Numbered from the stretch's first letter, positions 1 through 15,840 are shown. The stretch: 64,000 bases of DNA from Scenedesmus sp. ARA3 (GCA_004335835.1 RWJK01001977.1:373045-437044), one strand, 5' to 3'. Translations and numbers: made by a program. Notes: generated by a model not told the origin, from the letters alone.

Positions 1-48
1 GCATTAAGCTGCGCGCTTTACACTCTGATTTCAACATGGCATGTGTAG

Positions 49-2251
<2,203 letters not shown>

Positions 2252-2812
2252 GCAAGCGCACGAGCTATAGATTCGGGAGCGACAGGGAGTGCTAGGATGC
2301 GAATTGCACAGCAGCAGCAGGCAGCCTGCTCTGCGCCCCTGAGCCCATGGCCCAGCAGCTGAGGCAGCAAGCACATGAGCTGTGGCAGCGACAGGAGGTG
2401 CCATAGTGCCTGCAGGTGCACAAGCTTCGGGAGTGACAGGTGGTGCTAGAGTGTGAGCTGCACAGCAACAGCAGGCAGCCTGCTCCGCGCTTCTTGGCAT
2501 GCGGCCGAGCTGCTGCGGCAGCAAATGGACAGGCAGTGACTGCTTTGGGAGTGCTAGAGTGCCAGCTGCACAGCAATTGCAAGCGGCCTGATGCGCGGCC
2601 CTGGGCACACGGCCCAGCTGCTGAGGCAGCAAGTGCATGACATTGTTTGAGCGACAGTGCCAGGTGTTGAGAAAGGTTTCGCTTGGATGCTTGCAAGCAG
2701 GATAGCAATACAGCTGGCACGTATGACGGGTTCAGAGACATCAGGGTGATGATGTACAGCAACCATAGATGCCCCTGCTGTGCGCTGCTAGGCACGCGGC
2801 GCAGCTGCTGAG

Positions 2813-5800
2813 CTTTGTTTTGGAGCGTCTGGACAAGCATTGAGGCAGCTGGGCGTGCTTTGCTGTAGGTGCATGCACTTTGGCATTGCTGGACGTGCTT
2901 TGAAGCAACTGCGCGTGGTAGAATAGCTGCACATGTTGTTGGATTGCTGCATATGCTACGAATTTACTGCAACTTCCCTATGCTGCGGGCAAGCGAGTCG
3001 CAGCCAGTTGCAGCGTTGAGAGTGCAGCAACCGAGGTGTTGCGCAGTGCAGTCCAGCTGCTAGCTCGGAAAGCATCGCTGTGCAACATTATATACAGATG
3101 CATCAGGAAACCTCAGGTTTGTGCTTGCTTGGCAGGGAAGAACTGCAGGCTGCGTGGCAACTGTTCAAGACGCTGGCACAGGTGGCACACGCACAGTGTG
3201 CAACAGCACCAGTGCGCAGCAGCCATCGAATGCATGCACTGCTGCAGGTGATTCAACTGTTTTGTCCATGTGGACAGCATGCATGTTCAGGGTTAGGCCC
3301 TGCTTGATATTTGGCCCAGGCGTTGCTCAGGGCTCAAATATCAGGCCCTGCTTGATATTCGGCTAGGCGTTGCTGAGGGCTAGGGTCAACAGCCGGGTGA
3401 GGGTGAGGGTCACATCTAGGTTGTGAGCGGTTTTTGGTTTGTTTTGCAACTTCGGCTGATTGAGCTGCATCGCAGCTGCCATGCAAACCCGTTCAAAGAA
3501 TGTATGTGTGACGATATTGGCTTGCATCTGCATGCGGCAACTTTGAACCAGCATACATCTCGTTTGGCTGTGCTGATCTGTGTGGCAGCCAGCACCAGCA
3601 ACTTGCTGAGGGTCAGGCTGCATTGAACACCTGCCTGGTCAGCACATCGAGGCATACCTTTCTGAGGGCTGCACGGCTGAGAGCTCGTCACAACAGCAGC
3701 AACTCGCTGACAGAGTGACAGAATCCTAAGTGCTGGGACTGCTGCAAAACCATTCCAGTGTTTGCACTGCATCTGCGGCGCTGTCAACCTTGCATGGCAT
3801 CAAGAGCGCATTGCTGTTATGCAGATGCTGCTGCTGGATGCTTCTGCTGCTGGCTTTCATGATCATGTTGACGATGATGATTGCTACCAGTCAAATTTAG
3901 CCTATGGCCATTGGCACCGCACCCAACTCTGTTTTGCGGAGTTCACTAGTTCCTACCATCACCCTGTTTTCTGACATGATCATGATGAGCGTCCAGCCTC
4001 AGCAACTCCAGGAGGGAGTGAAGAGAATGATCGTGCATTGTTTTGTGGGCCGTGTTTGAGGGACCTTTAAACAACGAGGTTGCAGTAGGTGTTAGCGTTG
4101 TACGGTGCACATGGCATGATCTTGACAGCACTGCTGTACGATGAGCTTCGCTACTGCATTCATGGTGCAGAGGCCAGCCAGGAACTGTGGTGAAACCCAG
4201 CCGATGATGCATCTTGCGTAGCCATCTGTGCAGCATGCAAGAACCTGCTTTAGTTGCCACTTTTGGGGGGTTGCCATTCCAACATTGCTTGGCCGTAGTT
4301 CAAGGCAAGCAGCAGCACCACATCTTGAACAGAACCGATTCGGCACCAGGTGAATGCCAAGCACATCAGCAACTGGTCTGCAATTATGAATTATGGTTCA
4401 ACCTGTGAGCTGCCACGATGTGCTTCTGCACGGCAAGCTAATGACTGTTTTCAGCTGCAGCTGCTGCAACAGCAGTTTCATACAACATGGTACAGTGCGG
4501 CTGAGCTGGGAGCTGCACAAGCACGTAGACGCCCTGCTGATGCCAAGGGGGGGGGGAGTAAGCATGTGGTAGGGATGCCTCTGTGGCAGCAGCGCAGTAC
4601 GGTGCCTTTGTAGGAGAGAGAACTCTGTTTGCATGAAGGCACTGTTGGAAGGCCAACTACATTCTGCATGGCACTGCAGTACTGTTGCTAGTGTGCCTGG
4701 CCCTCTGCAGCTGCAGATGGCCAGGCTGCTGCTGCAGTGTGCAGCACTGCAGCAGCAACATGTGCGTGCGTACTGGCAAGTATCCAGGTACACTGGAGAC
4801 ACAGCTGAATGTTGGTTTGTACTTCTGGCTTTCTGATGGTGATCTCTCAACCGATTGATGCATACTCACTTCATACTCTTTGCATCAATCGGCTGCAACG
4901 TGACGGAGTTCTCCCTGGTGACAAAAGCAAGGGCAATCGCATTCGGGTTGTTTGGGGCCAGGGTAGACGTAACATCAAGCACGTCGTGTAGTAAGTCATG
5001 GAGATGCAGCAATGCTTGAGGGCAGTGGCGTCTTGCCCAAGCACGGCGGCATCAGCTGTGGCACAGGCCCTGTGCAGTGGCACTGCCACAGTGGGCCAGG
5101 CTGGCACCACTCTGGGGAACTTCCATGTGACCAAACGTCTCCTCTGCTCCATGCACCCAGAACTGGACCAGTACAACTTCCACAGCAGCGGCTCCGAGCA
5201 GCACAGACCCCGTGGAGGCAATCCCCGAAACACCCTATACGATTTGACTTGACGGAGTGTTGACCAAAGCACTGACCAGAACGGGGCAAATCCTTGACGC
5301 GAACCTATGCCAGCATAAAACTTTCAAAATGGTTATTTCAAAGCAAATTTGTGCACCTGCGTACTGCCAGAGATGCAGCTGAAGCGGCCTCGTGCGTGGT
5401 GAGGCTGTTATCAAAGATCTGCTGCGATTGCTGCGTTGAAAAAGCATTAGTTTAATCCTCATCAGCTGTCATATCTTTACATTTCATGTAAAAGAGTATA
5501 AAATGCGTCAAAGCAGGGGTCGAACCATGCAAACGTGCTGGTAACCCGTCCCCTGCTGTTGTAACCAGCATCGCGCATATGACGCAGCAGTATATCGTGC
5601 GCCATGATCATCAGCCATTTTACGTTCGTCTAGCATTGTTTGATTACCGACAAACAGTATTGAATTATGAGCCAAAGCAGTAACCTTGAAGGTGGCAATA
5701 CCAGTGGTCGTCTAGCTCACTTGTGCTGGCTCGCAGCTTGTTCCTTCAGTCAAGATCAATGTTGCTTTTAAAGTAAGTACATTGGACGACTGCAATGCAG

Positions 5801-5877
5801 TTGTGCCGGTGGTATCTGATTACAAGTTTGTAGCCTACAGTCTGAAAGGCCAGCCTGCCCACCTGGCAGGTGCAGCC
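2813..5877. other. Region without a supportable gene
   Basis: Only short open frames without domain features are present. A 45-48 bp unit beginning AGGCCCTGCTTGATATT is repeated at 3295-3342 and 3343-3387. A 12-bp perfect inverted repeat (CCGATTGATGCA and its complement, 18-nt loop) lies at 4851-4892. An 8-bp one (AGCAGGGG) spans 5513-5556. A frame at 4998-5252 reads plausibly, but I recognise nothing in it. Confidence 0.5.
5497..5503 (+). promoter_or_regulatory. TATA-like box
   Basis: TATAAAA lies about 375 bp upstream of the ATG at 5878, in a locally AT-rich stretch. It could serve the bZIP-like gene if that gene has a long 5' UTR or a further upstream exon. Motif only. Confidence 0.2.
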
Positions 5878-6624
5878 ATGCCCAACTCGAAAGTGGCGCC
5901 ACGAAGGGATAGAGTAGCGGAGCTTAAGCGAGCCTTGGCCCTGAAACAAGCCAAGGTAAGAGCTGCGCGCCATGCCCGAAATAGTACTGTTGCACACTGC
6001 TGCTGTGACGTTCGCACGCGCCTGTCGCAGATCGCAATGCATTCAAGGCAGTGACACAAGCCGAAGTCGGGCAAGCATATGCGATTGCCATGGGATGTCA
6101 TGATCGCGTTGCTTACTCCCGTATCCCAAGGTCGCTGCGACAAATGCACAGCAGCCAGCACAAACGGTGGCAGGTCACTCAGACCTAACCACACTGCTTG
6201 GTTCTGCTGCGAATTCGCAGGTGCAGCAGCTGCAGGCAAAGCAGCAGCAGCTGCGGGCACGTGAGGCAGTAATGCTCCAGATGCTTGAAGAGCAGGACCG
6301 CAGCTTGCACCACCTGGCACTGCAGATGCTGCAGGAGGATGCAGCCCAGCAGCAGCAGCAGCAGCCAGCAGCAGCAGCAGCAGCAGCAGCCGCGGCAGCA
6401 GCCAACAGCTGTGCAGCGTCCACACAAGCCTCAACAGGCACCTCTGACCACCTGTGCACAGCAGCAGCAGCAGCAGTGGAAGCAGCGGAAGCAGCAGCAG
6501 CGGCTGACAGCGCTGCTGCCGGCTGCATCGCCAAAGCCCTCATGGCTGATGTGCGCTCATATGAGCTGCTGCAGCAGCTGGGGCCCTGGCCTGCGCCAGC
6601 CAGCCAGCAGCAGCACGAACACTC

Positions 6625-6657
<33 letters not shown>

Positions 6658-7173
6658 TGCAGCACCCTCCTTGCTGCATGTCAGTGGCCCAGCTGGCAAG
6701 GCAGATGCGCAGCAAGACGATGCGGCTGGCATACCTGCTGCACGCTGGCAAGGGCTGCGCGCCAGGCAGCTCTGCCCTGCCCGGCAGCAGCCTGGCTGCG
6801 GCTGTGGAGGACTACACGAAGTTTGTGTCGCTGCTGCATAGCGTGGCTGACGAGCAGTGCCTGCAGATGTGCTGGTGAGCATTGGTGGGGGTACTGAAAG
6901 GCAGTTTGGTGATGCTGTTGGCAGAGAGGCTGCATTTTGCATGCGGTCAAAGACGCGGCTACCACATGTACATGAGCTGGTCATCCTGTATGTGTGAGGG
7001 TGGGCTGCCTGCATTGAATGGCAGCGCATAGATGGACAAGATAGGCCTGACAGTGCTGCGCAGCAGAACTGTGCGGGTGGTTGGGGCTTTCCAAATGGGC
7101 TGCTGCAATGTGCTTCTGCATTCTGAATGCAGGACGCCTAGCTTAGTGTATCAAGTGCTGTTCTAAGCCATGA

Positions 7174-7214
<41 letters not shown>

Positions 7215-8942
7215 ACTGCTGCCTGCAGCATTAACTTGGAGACCCTGCAGGAAGAGCAGGCTCCAGACGGCTTGTGGGCGCAGGTGAGTGCGGTTGGCCC
7301 AGCATAGCCGAGGGCAGAACTGCTGCGCTGCAGAGACAGCGTATTCCTATTCCTAAGATATCAGCAGTAGCAGCAGGTTCTGCATTAGTATGAGCAGCGG
7401 AAGCGGTAGTGCACTCTTTCTACCTCTTGACTGCCCATTACCCCAGACCTGGATGCTCACACCAGCATGCAAGCCCAACTCGCAAACCAACGCCAGGGCT
7501 TACACGCACATTCACTGCACAGGGTCTACCCGTTTCCCCTACTACCCCTATCCCCCTGACCTTGCATCTTTTCACCTGCTGCACCTGTGACAACACTGCT
7601 GCGGCTGCCGCACTGCTCCTGTGCAGGTGGCAGCGCAGATGACCCTCAGCCAGCAGCAGCAGGCCACCATGGCAGCAGCCTTTGAGGTGTACGATGCAGC
7701 GCGGCGGCCTGTGGTGCAGCAGGTGCACACGCTGGCTGAGCAGCTGCACGCAAAGCTGGGGCTGCTGGGTGGACAGCAGGTGCGTGTGTAGAGAGAGGTG
7801 TAAGGAGAGGTGTTGGTTTGGATTTGGAGGGACGCAATCAGGGTTGCAACGTCGCTGAATAGGTGATTCCTGTATAGCGCCACACCAAAACAGCTGGGGC
7901 TGCTGGGTGGCGCACAGGTGTGTGTTTAGATATCACATGCTTTTTTGCAGCTGATAGAGCCCAGTCAGGGTTGCAACACAACGGGATAGGTTATGCGTGT
8001 ATGCCTGATGGCATCTACTTGGGGCTGCTGGGTGGCGCACAGGTGTGTGTGTAGATATCACATGCTTTGTTGCAGTTGGTAGGGCCCAGTCAGGGTTGCA
8101 ACACAACGGGATAGGTTATGCGTGCAGGCCTGCTGGCTTGCTACTTGGTCGTTGCTCATCCTTTTACCACAGTGCTTTGACAAGTGCCAGAATCGCATCA
8201 CTTACTTTTGCATTGATTCACACCGACCGCAAATATTTTAGGATGTCTGTACTGCACATCATCAACACAGCAGCCGCCAGTCACTCAACACAAACCTTCG
8301 TTTGTCACTGTCGTTCTCAGCTACCGCATTCGCCAGCTATTGTGCTGGAGTGCTTACATGCAAGTGTATCCACTATGTCAACAACTCGTCTGCTGAGATA
8401 ATGCGTCAATGAACAGGCTGGGCCTGCTGGGTGGTGTGCAGGGTGGCTGGGCGCCAGGCGTGTATGACCTGTCCACAGGCATTGGAACTAAACAAATTTT
8501 GATTGCATTCTTGAGGAAGTGAGCTATTAGGTGCTATTCTGTTGTGCAGGGCGGCTGGGCGCCAGGTGTGTATGACCTGCCCACAGCCAAGGAGGCTGAT
8601 GGCCTGCTGCAGCAGATGTCACGCTGCACGACGCAAATGCGGGAGCTGTCGCGGCGCCTTGTGTGGTGAGTGGGCTCAGCAGCAGCTATGTGTTGCTGTG
8701 CGTAGGTTGGTAGGTTTGACATCACTTGGTAGTGCGGCAGGCGACATGCTAGTGCCGAAGGGTGCAGGGGTCAAGGCAGCTGCAGGTGCATAGGTGGAAC
8801 CGCTGGCTGAGACAGAACGCAACTACAGCAGTTTGCTGACGGCAGCAGAAGTGCGGCAAAGTGCTGCTGCTGCTGCTGGTGGTGGTGGCGCGCTTGCCAG
8901 ACAGCCATTGTAAGTACAGCCGGCCAACTCTGCCGCCGCCGC

Positions 8943-8990
<48 letters not shown>

Positions 8991-9089
8991 TGCTGCCGCA
9001 GGACGTTTCTGAAAAACATTGACATTGAGCAGAACGCCGTCTCCATAGTGGCTTCATGGCCCTTCTGGACACAGCCAGTACCCAGTGAG

Positions 9090-9132
<43 letters not shown>

Positions 9133-9700
9133 TGCAGCCGCAGCTAATGGTGCTGCCTGTGGTTTAGGTGCTGCTGAGCACCTTGTGGGTTGCTATGCAT
9201 GACAACTGTTACCTGCACCTGCAACTGCAGCTGTAGTTCATGCAAGTGACCCACTTCCTGCAAGTGACGACTTCTTCTTGTGTGCTAGGGCAGCACCTCT
9301 GCGTGCTTACGCATGCATTGCTGCAGATGCGTAACACTTGCAAACACAACTGCTGGCGCCAGCAATGCAGCATGCCGTGCTGCAATTGCAATTGCAAATG
9401 CTACCATGCTGCAGCTAAGCCTGCCATTTGTCAACTGCCTCAGCGTGCTGCTGCTGCAGTAGGCACATGTCAGCATAGGGACTGGAACGCCCATGAGACT
9501 AGCTTGAGCAGGCTCGCCTGCATTCTATCGCTTAACATGAAACGTGACAAGTAGCTGCTGCCGTGTTCTGCTGCCGTGTGCTGCTGTGCACAGTCTGTGA
9601 GCAGGTGGCACGCTTCCACAACCAGCGCAAGCTGCCTGCGGCAACCACACAGGGGGAGGGAGCCGCGTGGTTCAGCGCATCGCAGCCAGTGCTGGCATGA
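5878..9700 (+). CDS. Gln/Ala-rich coiled-coil protein, probable chlorophyte bZIP-type transcription factor
   Basis: Exons I can phase are 5878-5955, about 6221-6874, 7229-7283, 7627-7779, 8550-8660, 8794-8909, 9002 to about 9084, and a last exon 9605-9700 ending in TGA. Joining the first two gives a basic stretch (RRDRVAELKRAL) running into a Leu-rich coiled coil. Poly-Q and poly-A tracts follow (6355-6400, 6630-6655). Next comes a helical region with LWAQVAAQMTLSQQQQA and later WPFW, which resembles the C-terminal region I know from volvocine bZIP proteins. The reading frame changes somewhere between 6285 and 6690, so an intron or sequence error there is unresolved. The last donor is also uncertain (9085 gives the wrong phase; about 9078 would keep it). 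The classic N-x7-R basic signature is not seen, so the bZIP call is an inference. Confidence 0.5.
7754..8480 (+). repeat. Echoes of an exon end, and one exon-exon junction copy, in a bZIP-like gene intron
   Basis: The exon end at 7754-7790 (GGGGCTGCTGGGTGGACAG, then a GT donor) recurs near 7891 and 8020. The last two copies share about 100 bp of following intron sequence, including CAGTCAGGGTTGCAACACAA. A further copy at 8418-8479 continues directly into a copy of the next exon start (GGCTGGGCGCCAGG), whose true position is 8550. Confidence 0.8.
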
Positions 9701-12386
9701 CTGTGACGCAGCTGCTGCAGGCAGGATGCCGCGAGTGCCCAAAGTGTGCGCGTGCACGTGGCAGGATGCAATGTGCTGAGGTGTGTTGGGTGCTGATAAC
9801 ATGACTCTTGATGTTGCGCATGCCTGGCGCAGCGGTGGCAGCAAATGGCCAGCTGAGCGAGGGCTGACGCTGTGGGGGTGAGCAGCAACCTGCTGCAAGT
9901 GTTTGTTTTGAGAGAGGATAGTTACATGTGGGTCCTGGCGCCATTTTTGATGGATTGAGCCACAACAGGTTGAAGGCTCTGTTAGCAACCACAGCAAGGC
10001 TTGGAACTCAGTGGATTGCAGTGTCCAGGCCACAAGTGGTTGGCAGTGTTTGAGTGGCAGTGTTTAAACAGCCCACTCACTGCGGCAGTGCCGAGGGTGC
10101 ATGTGGTAGTCTGTATTTGCATTGCAGCGCTCACGACAGATGCTCGTGGCAGCAAAATCGGATGTACAGTGTTGTGGCTTTGTATGAAGAACCTCTACAG
10201 CATGATCTGCCTGATTTGCAGCTGCCTACATCACAGGGTTGGTACGGAACCCACAGGAGGCTCATGCAAACTTGCGATGGCTTGTCACAGCACAGTTGTA
10301 CTGGGTGTATTGCCTACATAGGCGCAGTCTGCGCTATAGTTTACTGGTGTGTGGCGTTGTGCGTCCTTCACATGCTTGCATAAGATAACCTTATGGTGTG
10401 CGGCACATCTTCTTAACCGGTATGAGACATGAAACTGTGTGTCTGGCGGTCTCTGCCAACTGAACTGTCAGGTCGCACTGTTACCTTGGACCCGAGTGGA
10501 ACAAAGATGGCACCATAGCCTTGCGCCCCCAGCCCCGCATTGGCTGTTTATGGTGACGATCATCAAAGGGTGGCGATGTTTTACAAGCCCTCTGTCAAGC
10601 TCCTGCATAGGACACAGCTTATACTTGTGTGTGAGGGGGTTCAATCAAAGCTGGCACAACCATGCACAGCAGTTCAGGCATTGATCTGCTGCTGTGTACA
10701 GCTTTCTAATCATTGTTTTGTGAGTTGATGCGCTGTCACAGCATCCTCATGTCTGCCTTTTACTGTTTGCAGCGGTGGAGTCTTATTACAATGAAATTGT
10801 TTGGGCACCCTTTGTGTCTCAGCATTGGCAGCTCAATCGCCAAGTTTGGCGGAGCCTCTTGAACCTGTCGCGGCGAGGGCATGCTGCACAGCCTGACTGG
10901 ATGCAACTGCACTGGCTGCTGCAACATTGATGCCAATGGCGTGCACATGCTGCCCAGCATGACTTGGAGGTGAATGCACCGGCTGCTGCACCAATCAGGC
11001 CCAACGCGTGCGCATGCTGCACAGAATTAAGGAGAATTTCAGCGACGATGGTCTGCTGCTGTGTTACTAAGGCCACCCCAAACATGCCTATGTGACATAG
11101 GAGAGGGGAGACTTTGGCGGGGGTCTTCTGGCTCAGCATTGCTTGAAGGTGCGCAGCTGTGCATGACCAGCGTACTTCGATATCCTGGCTTTGTATAGAA
11201 TTCGTCATTTTACATAGGGCCTCAGCTGTCGTAGCTGGGAGTGTGTGAGAACACCGTGAACCGCCCTACTGGGGCCCAGGCCTGGGCTCTTGCAGGATGC
11301 AGGACCCAGGTTTACCAGCAGCTTAGCGCCTGTCCTGTTGTGGCGCTGCACTGCTTGTTGTTGTGTGGCAGTCTGTGCTGCAGGTGCACAGCCAGTTTGC
11401 AGTGTCAGCTAGCAGAGTGTGCGGCACACTCTGTCATCAATTCAATGCTGCCTGGTCCCCCAAGCTTGGAGTTTGACATGACCTGCTACTTCTTGGTGTA
11501 GTTTGCAATTAGAGCAAGCTGTCGGTGACGTGAGGTGATGTTGGGCACCGCAGTATAAAGTCTCTGGCCTCCACTCATGACAGAATTCTGGCGTGCAAGG
11601 GTGTGCATCATGTTTCATGGCGTTGAATCTGCTACGTCTGGTCTCAGACCATGCGCCTGCGCTCCCCTGTGGTGAGCCAAATCGCCCTAGTAAGCACACT
11701 AAGTGGCGTGTGCAGTGGCTTGTGCAGTGACATAGTGACAAGGGTTTGGGTGGGCTGCTGGCAACAGACTGTCGTAAGGCGAATGATGTGATGATTTCTT
11801 CAAAGGTGATAATACGATTGCTTATGTTTGTGACGGGCATCCAGGCTTGGATTAGGTGTCCCCATTTGAAACCCTTGTCACCTCCCAAAGGTGTCATCTG
11901 CGTGCCACGAGGGATAGCCATTTGACGCAGGGTAGAGTCGGACGGAGTACAGTGAAGGTGCACAACAAATGAACTGCTTATGCTCGGTTGCCACGCAGAT
12001 CGGCATAATATCTCGTGCCGGTCTGACGGAACAAGTGTGATACCTCCTCCTGCCCTCCTGGATCTCCGCTTTGGTTGTCTATGACTGTGAATAGATATGA
12101 GCATGCAGTAACTGCTGCTGCTATGAAAGCAACTCTTGTAGTGAGTGCCTTTGGCCGTTGCTACCTGCTGCTACTAGTTGTTCCCTGACCGCCTGCCTTT
12201 CTCCCGCGACAGTGCTGCAGCAAAGCAACAGCAAACACTGCTACAAGGTATCTGAGATACTCACAGCCGCTCTCAACACCGCTGTTGCTGCTGCTTCCGA
12301 CAGTGCAACCTGGTACTCCTGCTACTCTGCTGCTGCTGCTGCTCCTGCTGAATCATCAGTAACCCTTACGCGTCAGCAGCTGCAGC
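9701..12386. other. Region without a supportable gene
   Basis: No exon chain with splice sites could be built. The sequence is less CAG-rich than the flanks. A 660-nt frame on the minus strand (11442-12104) is open but unrecognised. About 9885-9965 resembles 53505-53585 in intronic sequence of the PPR-like gene, which suggests a dispersed repeat. Confidence 0.45.
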
Positions 12387-14749
12387 ATGAGCCTATCAGA
12401 CATCTTCAGCGATGCTGCAACGCTTCAGGAGCTTGAGGAGCTGCAGGCGCAGCTGTACGGCATGCTGCTGCAGCGCTACGGGCCCGCAGCAGCAGCAGGG
12501 GTGAGCTGGCAGGGTGACGTGGCAGCAGCAGTAGCATGCTGAAGCGTCATGCCATATCTTGTTTGAAAAAGACGTGCACACGTACTGTTTGTGCATCTTC
12601 GGGGTATAGATGGTATGTCTGCTGGTGTAAGCATGGTGATGATGCGCCAGCAGTATGCTGGCTCAGAGGCTACGTCACTCCGCAGCACGCACTGCATGTG
12701 TTGTGCTGCCACTCCCCGAGCACATCAAAAACAGCTCTTAGCAGTTTGAGTGTGTAATTTGGAACTGCACATGTCAATTGGTTATTACGCTGACCTGTCA
12801 CCTGCAGGTGCTGGGCAAGGCACTGGCAGGCCTGCTGACACCAGCCAAGCAGGCAGACACAGCAGCAGCAGCAGCAGCACCTGATGCGGCTGTGCCAGCC
12901 ACAACAGCAGCTGAAGCCGCGGCAGGCACAGAGGCGTCACAGCCAGCAGCAGTGGCAGCAGCAGCAGACGGCACTTTAGCCAAACCCAGCAGCAGCAGCA
13001 GCAGCAGTCTGCTGCACCGCAGCCGCTCTGAGGGCACCCGCATGCACCGCAGCGTGTCATGGCGCAGCGATATCAGCGACAGCCCTTCTGATGCATCCGA
13101 CACCAGCAGCAAGTGAGCAGCAGCCGAACGCATAGCAGCAGCTGCAGCAGGACGCAGCAGCATGCTGTTGCATGGTGTTGCCTTTCATAAGTGCTTTTCC
13201 GCATGCATGCTTGCTGCCACTGCTAGCTGCTCTGCGGTCAGCAGCAGCTGCAATCCTTCTGACACTGGCAGCAAGCAATGGAGCTGCAGCTGCATCTGCC
13301 CAGCAGCAGGAACCAGCAGCATGCTGGTGCCTGTCATCTGCCTTCATCTGCCACCCGCATTAGCACCGCTGCGTCCCTCAGCAGCAGCACTTCATTCCAA
13401 CAGCAGCAGCAGCAGTACCGTGTGTTCCATGTATGCACAGCAGCAGCAGCAGTGAGACAACAACAGATCCGAGCTGAGCAGCTCACCGCATCCCCTAGCG
13501 TGAGGCGTAACCTGCTTAGTGGTCATGTCGCTTGATACAGCAGCACCAGCTGCAAACGCTGGCACACATTAAATATACACAGGCTTGCATACTGCAAGCA
13601 CCCCAAGAAAGAGAAGACTGTCACCCTTGACTGCCTGATGGATTTGGTCTTACTGCTGCTCACAGCACCAGCCGCAGCCGCTGGCACAGGGCTGTGGCAC
13701 ACTGCGGTATTGAGCAAACACTTAACCCTTACATGCCTGCTGTCTTGTCACCTTGCTGCTGCCCGCAGCACCAGCCGCAGCCGCTGGCACCGCGCCTTGC
13801 GTGATCCAGTTTTGAGCAAACACTTTAGCCTTACCTGCCTTTCCATCTTGCTGCCGCAGCACCAGCCGCAGCCGCTGGCACCGCGCGGTGGCGCACGTGC
13901 TGTCCAACGCCGCCCCTGACCCCTGGGCCTGCCGCGGCCTGCACAAGCTGCCCATGGAGGTGGTCACACGACACAGGTGCGGGTGGAACTTGTTTGCTTT
14001 GATTGCTTTGTTTGCCTTGTTTGCTTTGCTTTGTGTCGCAAGTTGACTGCGTGCAATGAGCCTGCGGCCTGCACCAGCTGCCAATGGAGGTGGTCACACG
14101 CCACAGGTGCGGCGTCTATACACAGGGGGTGATGGTAGTGTAAGGCCATGATCAAGCAGCACATGCGGGAAGGGCTTGCTTGCTTGTGTTGTTGGGGTTC
14201 ATCAGCTGCCCATGGAGGTGCCACGGGCCACAGGTGCGGCCGGCTGTGATGCAATTGACAGGCATGGCAGCACTGTGTAGCTCTTGTGACAGCTGCTCAG
14301 GTTGGTGTGTTGCACCTCAGCTGTGGTTGAGTGAGCGAGGGAGTGAGTGACTACCCAGGCAGCTCTGCAGCTCCTGGGTAAGTTAAGGATTAAAGGGAGT
14401 GTGTGGCCACCTCAGCTGTGGTTTGTGGAGCACGCTGCAGCCCGATCGGGTGTGCTAGGGCATCTGCGCCTTGCAGGAAACAGGCTTTTGCCCCTGTGAG
14501 TGTGTAACTTTCGTGGTGCGGCCCAGCTAATGTTTATTGGTGCCGGCACTTACCTGCAACGCAACACCATTACATTCATAGCACGGGACGTATGGCAGTG
14601 ACGCTGGCACGTTGCTGCTGCATGTGTGTTGCCGCTTGCGCTGCAGGTACACAGCCAACACACGGCAGTGGGTCAGGGACAGCGGTGAGTGATGCCAGCA
14701 GCAGCTTCAGCTGGTTTTACCCCTGCAAGACCATACAGCAGTGTGTTGT

Positions 14750-14789
<40 letters not shown>

Positions 14790-15804
14790 CAGCAGCAGCA
14801 GCAGGAGCGTGTAACGTTTGGGCTGTGTAGCAACCTCGCCGCTCCATGCGGCTGCACAGCTGCTCGAAACAGCGCCTCGGCCTGGCCATGCATGAGCTTC
14901 CCCTGGACTCCCAACTCTCTCAGCAGAGCCATGCACTTTGAGCATCTTTTCTTAAAAAAAGTTGTGCCTGAACGGCTGCATGTTGCTGCAGTGCTGGTGA
15001 AGATTGAGGCACGGCCCTTTGCTGCTGGCGCGATGCGCGAGTGCTACGCCATGAAGAAGCTGTCCACCTTCAGCAGCTCAGTGTACAGGTGGGTGTCGAA
15101 GTGGCGGCGGCGGTGGTAGTGGTGGTGGTAGCGGTGGGGAGGGGGGTCCTGCTTGCCTGCCTGCATGCCGGCAGGTTTCAAATAGACATGCGAGCAGACA
15201 CACATGAAATTGCTCCTGCAGCTACAGAAAGTGACATGCCAGCTCCATCCGCTACCGGAACCTTTTAAGCGCGTGCCTGTCACGCTGCAGCCAAGCGTTA
15301 TGCCATGTGGCAAGCCGCCAACCCGCTGTGCTGCGCCTTGAGGCCTCGGAGCTCCATCCCTGCCTTCTGACCTGACCTGCCCTGGCCTTCTTGTCTTATT
15401 TAAATTCCAAACCTGAAACCAGGGACTGGAAGCGCGCCCCAAACTTTGTGGCCAAGCGCTACAAGAAGCCCGTGGCGCGCGACGTGTACTTTGCCGACGT
15501 GGTGCTGCAGGTGCGCGGCGTGTATGCATGCTGATAAACATCAACAGTTTTTCAAGTGTTGAGTTATGTATGCCAGTGACACAGCAACGTAGACAAGAGC
15601 ACGCGGCATGTTGTGTTGCTATACCAAAGGTGCCTGAACGCAATGTATGTAACGCGCTACGCGCAGCATCATCAGTGCACAGTCTGGATGAGTGCATGTA
15701 CATCAGCTTAGTCGGTCAGCTGAAGGTCTGCCTCAACTGCCCACGCAGCTGGAGACAGTGTGCTATTTTTGGTTACCCAATGCCGCTGACTTTGCTCCGC
15801 TCCG

Positions 15805-15840
<36 letters not shown>

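Noticed and set aside
4998..5252. 84-codon plus-strand frame with a natural-looking translation
   Set aside because: No start context, splice partners or family resemblance could be established.
5513..5580. tRNA-like GGTCGAACC motif with nearby inverted repeats
   Set aside because: The stems do not form a cloverleaf, the presumed T-stem does not pair, and no anticodon arm could be placed.
11442..12104. 220-codon minus-strand frame in a gene-poor region
   Set aside because: No domain, no plausible splice partners and no codon pattern like the supported genes. Kept only as a remark under the region entry.
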